From Lachnospiraceae bacterium NC2004 (GTDB taxonomy: Bacteria; Bacillota; Clostridia; Lachnospirales; Lachnospiraceae): a stretch of DNA of 64,000 bases. Below the pieces are notes generated by a model. That model saw only the letters and a program-made list of their open reading frames with translations. It searched no databases and was not told the DNA's origin. Below, one piece after another: positions 61,844-64,000 of the stretch. Within the stretch, counting starts at the first letter, position 1, and every line of letters begins with the position of its first letter. The translations under genes and the position numbers were made by a program. The stretch spans positions 62,001-126,000 of the forward strand of contig JHXB01000002.1 in the NCBI GenBank assembly GCA_000621905.1, in the 5' to 3' direction.

Positions 61844-61879
61844 ACACAATTTAAACACAAACCGCTGATAGTATAAGTA
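61844..61879 (+). promoter_or_regulatory. htrA promoter region with phased ACACA repeats
   Basis: ACACA at 61844 and 61855 (11-bp period) overlaps the -35 box TTAAAC (61851-61856), followed by 17 bases and TAAGTA (61874-61879; a TATAAG register is also possible). The -35 context TTAAACACAAAC is identical to that of the hsp20 promoter at 18139. A hairpin CGGCTAG-ATT-CTAGCCG (about 61906-61922) lies just before the ribosome site. Confidence 0.55.
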
Positions 61880-61943
61880 ACGTAATAAGAAATGAGGTTT
61901 TTATACGGCTAGATTCTAGCCGGTTAAGAAAGGAGTTTTTAAT

Positions 61944-63710
61944 ATGAATGACGAATATCAGAACCAGGACGTGAATAATCAGGGCGGCAATCCTGAGAAT
62001 ATCACTCCTAACAATAATCAAGAGGACACAACTTATCATAGAAGTTATGTTGGAGAGGACAATCCTAATATGAGAACTTATGTTAACGAGACTACTCAAC
62101 CAACATACAATAACCCTAACATGAATCAGCAGGGAGGAAATGCTTCATATAACCAGCAGGCTAATAATCAGCAGGCTAATCAGAGACCGGGATTTTATGC
62201 TAACTATGATCCTAATGGTGGAGGAGTTAATCACACTTATTATCAGAACAGCACAACCTCTAGTCAGGCGGGTAATTTTAACCAGTATAACGGTCAATTC
62301 AATAATGTGAAGCCTGCCAAGGTTAAGAAAGAGAAGAAGCCACATCCGGTTTTAAAGTTTATCGGTAAGGCGGTAGCATTTGGCTTAATTGCAGGTGTGA
62401 TTATAGTTTCAATGATGTTTATTGGTTTCAAGTTTAACAAGAATGATAATGTTGCTACAACCAAGAATACAGAGACTACTAAGTCTGACACAGGTACAGT
62501 TAAGACCGCAAAGGGCAACGGTGACGCGTCAAGCGGCTCAGTTGCTGACATAGTAGAAAATGATATGCCATCGATTGTTTCGATTACAAGTACATTTGAC
62601 GCATCAAGAGGTAACAATTTCAGCGATTTCTATTATTGGTTTTACGGTGGTAACTCCAACGGTAATTCTGAGCAGGTTGGAAGCGGTTCAGGTGTTATTA
62701 TAAGTGAGACTGATGATGAGCTTATGATTGTTACCAACAACCACGTTATTTCGGATTCAGCTTATGGTGATGCTACTAAGGTTCAGGTTACATTTTCTGA
62801 TGATAAGATTGTAAATGCAACTGTTAAGGGAACAGATTCAGATGCTGATCTTGCTGTTCTTACCGTTAAGAAATCAGATATGGAGTCTTCAACTCGTGAT
62901 AAGGTTAAGATTGCGGTTATCGGTGATTCAGATGACCTTAAGGTTGGTGACCAGGTTGTTGCAATCGGTAATGCTCTAGGATATGGGCAGTCGGTTACAA
63001 CAGGTATTGTAAGTGCTTTAGAGAGAGAAGTTCAGCTTGAGGATAAGTCTATGACTCTTCTTCAGACAGATGCAGCTATTAACCCTGGTAACTCAGGTGG
63101 AGCTCTCCTTAACATGAACGGTGAGCTTGTAGGTATTAACTCAGTTAAGTATGCTTCAAGCGAAGTTGAGGGTATGGGATATGCAATTCCTATGGCTACT
63201 GCACAGCCTATCATCGAGGACCTTATGAATTACGAAGAGGTTTCAGAGAAGGATGCTGCTTACCTTGGAATATATGGAAGCAATGTCAGCAAGGAGCTTA
63301 CTTCTAACTATGATATGCCTGAGGGAGTATGGGTTACTAAGATTACCAAGAATTCTCCGGCAGCTAAGGCTGGTATTCAGCAGAGAGATATTATTACCAA
63401 GTTCAATGACAGAAAGATTACATCCATGAAGAGTCTTCAGGCTCAGATTGCTAAGAAGAAAGCCGGAACTGAGGTTACTGTTACTGTTATGCGTCAGGGA
63501 CAGGATGGCGAATATGAAGAGAAAGAGTTTAAGGTTACTTTAGGTAAGAAATCTGAGGCTCCTACTATTAACAGCAGTGATGATAATAGGAATAGTAAAC
63601 AGGTTCCTGAGACCCCTGATGAGGATGAAGGACAGAATCAGGCTCCTAATCAGGAGCAGGATCCTTTTGGGGATGAGATGGATCCGTTTGAGTATTTCTT
63701 CGGAAATTAA
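61944..63710 (+). CDS. htrA: HtrA/DegP-like membrane-anchored serine protease
   Basis: A 588-residue envelope quality-control protease. Residues 1-125 are Asn/Gln-rich and disordered on the cytoplasmic side; one membrane helix follows (about 137-157, AFGLIAGVIIVSMMFIGF). The trypsin-like domain has His in TNNHVIS near 268, Asp in DADLAVL near 300, and Ser in NPGNSGGALL near 385; TGIVSALERE lies before it. A PDZ domain spans about 435-530 (GVWVTKITKNSPAAKAGI). The tail is acidic and Gln/Pro-rich. AAAGGAG precedes the ATG. Expression is likely stress-induced through the ACACA promoter. Confidence 0.96.
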   Translation: MNDEYQNQDVNNQGGNPENITPNNNQEDTTYHRSYVGEDNPNMRTYVNETTQPTYNNPNMNQQGGNASYNQQANNQQANQRPGFYANYDPNGGGVNHTYYQNSTTSSQAGNFNQYNGQFNNVKPAKVKKEKKPHPVLKFIGKAVAFGLIAGVIIVSMMFIGFKFNKNDNVATTKNTETTKSDTGTVKTAKGNGDASSGSVADIVENDMPSIVSITSTFDASRGNNFSDFYYWFYGGNSNGNSEQVGSGSGVIISETDDELMIVTNNHVISDSAYGDATKVQVTFSDDKIVNATVKGTDSDADLAVLTVKKSDMESSTRDKVKIAVIGDSDDLKVGDQVVAIGNALGYGQSVTTGIVSALEREVQLEDKSMTLLQTDAAINPGNSGGALLNMNGELVGINSVKYASSEVEGMGYAIPMATAQPIIEDLMNYEEVSEKDAAYLGIYGSNVSKELTSNYDMPEGVWVTKITKNSPAAKAGIQQRDIITKFNDRKITSMKSLQAQIAKKKAGTEVTVTVMRQGQDGEYEEKEFKVTLGKKSEAPTINSSDDNRNSKQVPETPDEDEGQNQAPNQEQDPFGDEMDPFEYFFGN

Positions 63711-63785
63711 TGGGCGGAATTTATAATATATAAATGGCATTTGCATAAAAAGTATTGATTTTTATAACAAAAGTGATAAGATTAT

Positions 63786-63829
63786 AACGTAACAGGATTA
63801 AAGAATATTAATTCTGTTGCGTTATTTTT
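63786..63829 (+). terminator. htrA terminator
   Basis: AACGTAACAGGATTAA and TTAATTCTGTTGCGTT form a 16-bp stem with two wobble pairs, then ATTTTT. Confidence 0.85.
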
Positions 63830-63901
63830 GTTAAGCCAAGGGGGCGTGATGGCTTCGGAGCATATTATTATTATGCGTATTATGTGGAGGAGGATTTTAT
63901 A

Positions 63902-64000
63902 ATGAACAAACACACATTTAGTAGCAGGATGAAAATGATAGTTGCTTATATTATGGTTGTTGCAGTGCTTATGTCACAGCTTGGGATAAGCGCGTATGCA
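63902..64000 (+). CDS. Start of an exported protein, cut by the window edge
   Basis: The first 33 codons are a signal peptide: basic MNKHTFSSRMK, hydrophobic IVAYIMVVAVLMSQLGIS and an AYA cleavage motif at the edge. GTGGAGGAGG precedes the ATG. The frame is open to the right end. Nothing can be said about the mature protein. Confidence 0.75.
   Translation, partial: MNKHTFSSRMKMIVAYIMVVAVLMSQLGISAYA

Overview
The window reads as a chromosomal segment of a Gram-positive, anaerobic, low-to-medium GC Firmicute, most likely a member of the Lachnospiraceae (Butyrivibrio, Lachnospira or Roseburia relatives). The reasons are strong AGGAGG-type ribosome sites throughout, meso-DAP peptidoglycan genes (murE with the DNPR motif, dapF), cellobiose phosphorylase, an AmmeMemoRadiSam pair, Rpn/PD-(D/E)XK 'transposase' proteins with EGRE tails, and many BceAB- and Agr-type signalling genes. 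The genus is an inference. I saw no rRNA, tRNA, CRISPR array or prophage. Most genes are on the + strand and densely packed.

Region 1 (1-4412) holds the end of a type IIA topoisomerase B subunit, a patatin phospholipase, murE, and the decayed relic of an Rpn nuclease gene. Region 2 (4420-11747) is an accessory quorum-sensing island: agrB and a tiny agrD, a frameshifted small membrane ORF, an intact Rpn gene, an ABC-2 exporter (ATPase plus two permeases), and a LytTR response regulator with an AgrC-like kinase. Two nearly identical 80-bp promoter blocks, each with LytTR-type direct repeats 21 bp apart, sit upstream of agrB and of the exporter. They tie these genes into one predicted regulon. 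Region 3 (11860-24653) carries cellobiose phosphorylase, a chemoreceptor, dapF, a mosaic of repeats, an XRE regulator, an Hsp20 gene with a perfect CIRCE element, a DUF1002 exported protein, an aldose epimerase, a DUF4203 membrane protein and an aryl-sulfate sulfotransferase-like gene.

Region 4 (22423-36947) contains a possible sulfation module (arylsulfotransferase-like, cysD, cysNC), a housekeeping run (mnmA, RlmL-like methylase, amidase lipoprotein, rdgB, YfcE-like phosphoesterase, rlmD) and an AmmeMemoRadiSam pair. Between the two AmmeMemoRadiSam genes lies a compact candidate type I toxin-antitoxin cassette (35180-35553): a consensus promoter, a short hydrophobic ORF, a two-way terminator and a convergent antisense promoter. 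Region 5 (36948-44735) has long direct repeats around an exported LRR protein, then a response regulator, histidine kinase, FtsX-type permease and ATPase that look like a peptide-sensing and resistance unit.

Region 6 (44846-64000) is mainly housekeeping: acyl-CoA thioesterase, ilvE, a membrane phosphoesterase, ispE plus a GntR regulator behind a 16-bp perfect inverted repeat, two adjacent hybrid histidine kinases (one fused to a DegV fatty-acid-binding domain), ddl, murI, DUF1934, an exopolysaccharide sugar transferase, glmS, an NSS-family transporter, htrA, and the start of an exported protein cut by the right edge. The hsp20 and htrA promoters share a TTAAACACAAAC -35 region with ACACA repeats at an exact 11-bp period, which suggests a common envelope or heat-stress regulator.

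The strongest candidates for something undescribed are the type I toxin-antitoxin cassette, the agr circuit with its tail-less AgrD and duplicated promoter, and the histidine kinase-DegV fusion.
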